A DNA stretch of 64,000 nt, taken from Actinomadura sp. NBRC 104425. Lineage in GTDB: Bacteria; Actinomycetota; Actinomycetes; Streptosporangiales; Streptosporangiaceae. The DNA is taken from assembly GCF_030269545.1 (NCBI RefSeq), contig NZ_BSTN01000002.1:434001-498000 (forward strand). The letters are read 5' to 3'. The notes under the pieces were generated by a model that ran no database searches, was not told the origin of the DNA, and was given only the letters and a program-made list of their open reading frames with translations. Of the stretch, positions 63,125 through 64,000 are shown in pieces; position 1 is the first letter of the stretch; each line of letters opens with the position of its first letter. Position numbers and translations under genes: made by a program.

Positions 63125-63143
63125 GGGTGACGGTACCTCATCC

Positions 63144-63158
63144 CAGAATCACGTTCTA
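63144..63158 (-). promoter_or_regulatory. KstR-like palindrome upstream of the MBL gene
   Basis: On the minus strand TAGAACGTGATTCTG is an imperfect palindrome similar to TAGAACnnGTTCTA, the pattern bound by TetR-type lipid regulators such as KstR in actinobacteria; one arm has ATTCT in place of GTTCT. It sits where a promoter-proximal operator would lie. Confidence 0.35.
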
Positions 63159-63185
63159 AATTGGGGGTCGCGGTCACCGGCCGCC

Positions 63186-64000
63186 TCAGCGGGTGTCGAG
63201 GAAGCGGTCCAGGACGCGGGTGCCGAACCGCAGGCCCTCCACCGGGACGCGCTCGTCCACGCCGTGGAACATGCCCTGGTAGTCCAGCTCCGGTCCGAGC
63301 AGCAGCGGCGCGAACCCGAAGGAGCGGATGCCGATCCGGTGGAACGCCTTGGCGTCGGTGCCGCCCGACATCACGTACGGCACCGGGTGCGCGGCCGGGT
63401 CCTCGGCCCGCAGCGCGTCGGCCAGCGCCGCGAACGTCGGCCCGGCCGGGTCGGCGGACGGCGCGTCGTCCTCGTTGATGAACTCGCGCGTCACCGACGG
63501 GCCGAGCAGCCGGTCCACGGTGGCCAGGAACTCCTCCTTGGTGCCGGGCAGGAAGCGCCCGTCCACCTGCGCGGTCGCCACCCCCGGCACCACGTTGACC
63601 TTGTAGCCGGCGTCCAGCCGGGTCGGGTTCAGCGAGTTGCGGATCGTGCCGGCGAACAGCCGGCCGACCCGGCCGAGCCGCCGGGCCTCCTCGTCCAGCC
63701 GGTCGTGGTCGATCGTGGTGCCGAGCGCCTCGGCCAGGCCGTCCAGCAGCGCCCGCACGCCCGGGGTGAGCCGCACCGGCCACTCGTAGGAGGCCAGCCG
63801 CGACACCGCGTGGCACAGCTCGGCGACGGCGTTGTCGGGCGCGGGCTTGGAGCCGTGCCCGGCCGTGCCGCGCGCGGTCAGCCGCATCCACGTGGTGCCG
63901 CGCTCCCCGGTGGCGATCGGGTAGATGCGCTTGCCGGCCGGGGACCCGTCGGCCGTGTGCGGCGTGACGCTGAACCCGCCGGACTCGCTGATCGCCTCGG
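63186..64000 (-). CDS. M20 family metallopeptidase (partial, N-terminus outside window)
   Basis: About 271 C-terminal residues are visible; the start is beyond the right edge. TARGTAGHGSKPAPDNAV is the dimerisation-domain His segment of M20 enzymes, LDAGYKVNVVPGVATAQVDG is the typical dimer-domain strand, and VMSGGTDAKAFHRIGI is the C-terminal active-site segment. Members remove acyl groups or cut dipeptides with a two-zinc centre (ArgE/DapE/CPG2-like). The exact specificity cannot be told. It is followed at 62 bp by the MBL hydrolase on the same strand. Confidence 0.9.
   Translation of the reverse strand, partial: EAISESGGFSVTPHTADGSPAGKRIYPIATGERGTTWMRLTARGTAGHGSKPAPDNAVAELCHAVSRLASYEWPVRLTPGVRALLDGLAEALGTTIDHDRLDEEARRLGRVGRLFAGTIRNSLNPTRLDAGYKVNVVPGVATAQVDGRFLPGTKEEFLATVDRLLGPSVTREFINEDDAPSADPAGPTFAALADALRAEDPAAHPVPYVMSGGTDAKAFHRIGIRSFGFAPLLLGPELDYQGMFHGVDERVPVEGLRFGTRVLDRFLDTR

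Overview
The window is about 64 kb of very GC-rich DNA. Codon third positions are almost all G or C, and GTG and TTG starts are common. The gene content (LacI, ROK, UTRA-GntR, a DUF5753-type XRE regulator, a LAL regulator, several P450s and TAT-exported glycosidases) points to a filamentous actinomycete, most likely in or near the Streptosporangiales (Actinomadura-like). That placement is inference from gene families; no rRNA or other marker gene is present.

Left edge (1-5771): a partial alpha/beta hydrolase with Cys in the nucleophile position, a large LAL/LuxR ATPase regulator and a cytochrome P450, all on the minus strand. The hydrolase and the P450 share an identical 14-bp upstream motif, which may be the LAL target.

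Centre-left (5914-37782): one large L-rhamnose utilisation locus. A minus-strand operon lacI-lutA-lutB-lutC-rhaB, in which every junction is an ATGA overlap, is divergent from a plus-strand series: ABC transporter (ATPase, two permeases, lipoprotein), rhamnose mutarotase, rhamnose isomerase, an exported BNR-type protein, the rhamnulose-1-phosphate aldolase/lactaldehyde dehydrogenase fusion and an arabinose/fucose-isomerase-like enzyme. Exported glycosidases follow: GH78, GH106, a frameshifted GH78-like gene, GH127-like plus LamG, and another GH78. Together they would release rhamnose (and perhaps L-arabinose) outside the cell, import it, split it to DHAP and lactaldehyde, oxidise that to L-lactate, and take lactate to pyruvate through LutABC. 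Short 'TTAAAACGT' sites in the divergent promoter, and one inside the first transporter gene, are candidate LacI operators.

Middle (37867-49477): single genes and pairs. These are a methyltransferase, a MurA variant with Asp at the usual active-site Cys, two FAD monooxygenases around a GntR/UTRA regulator, a DUF2795 protein, a secreted endonuclease/exonuclease/phosphatase-fold protein, an aromatic amino acid decarboxylase-like enzyme, an SDR, and a P450 without a recognisable ExxR motif.

Right (49482-64000): a PPOX-type flavoprotein, then a minus-strand catabolic operon (asparaginase-like amidase, CE4-fold imidase/deacetylase-like hydrolase, MFS transporter, two SDRs, a small MCGxCG protein). 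This operon diverges from its own LacI regulator over two tandem 12-bp operator-like sites. I read it as a possible imide/amide degradation pathway of unknown substrate, the least explained system in the window. Next come a ROK regulator divergent from a glucosylglycerate-hydrolase-like GH63 enzyme across a region with three inverted repeats, an orphan DUF5753-type XRE regulator, an SDR, an MBL-fold hydrolase and a partial M20 peptidase. No rRNA gene, intact tRNA, CRISPR array or transposase was seen.
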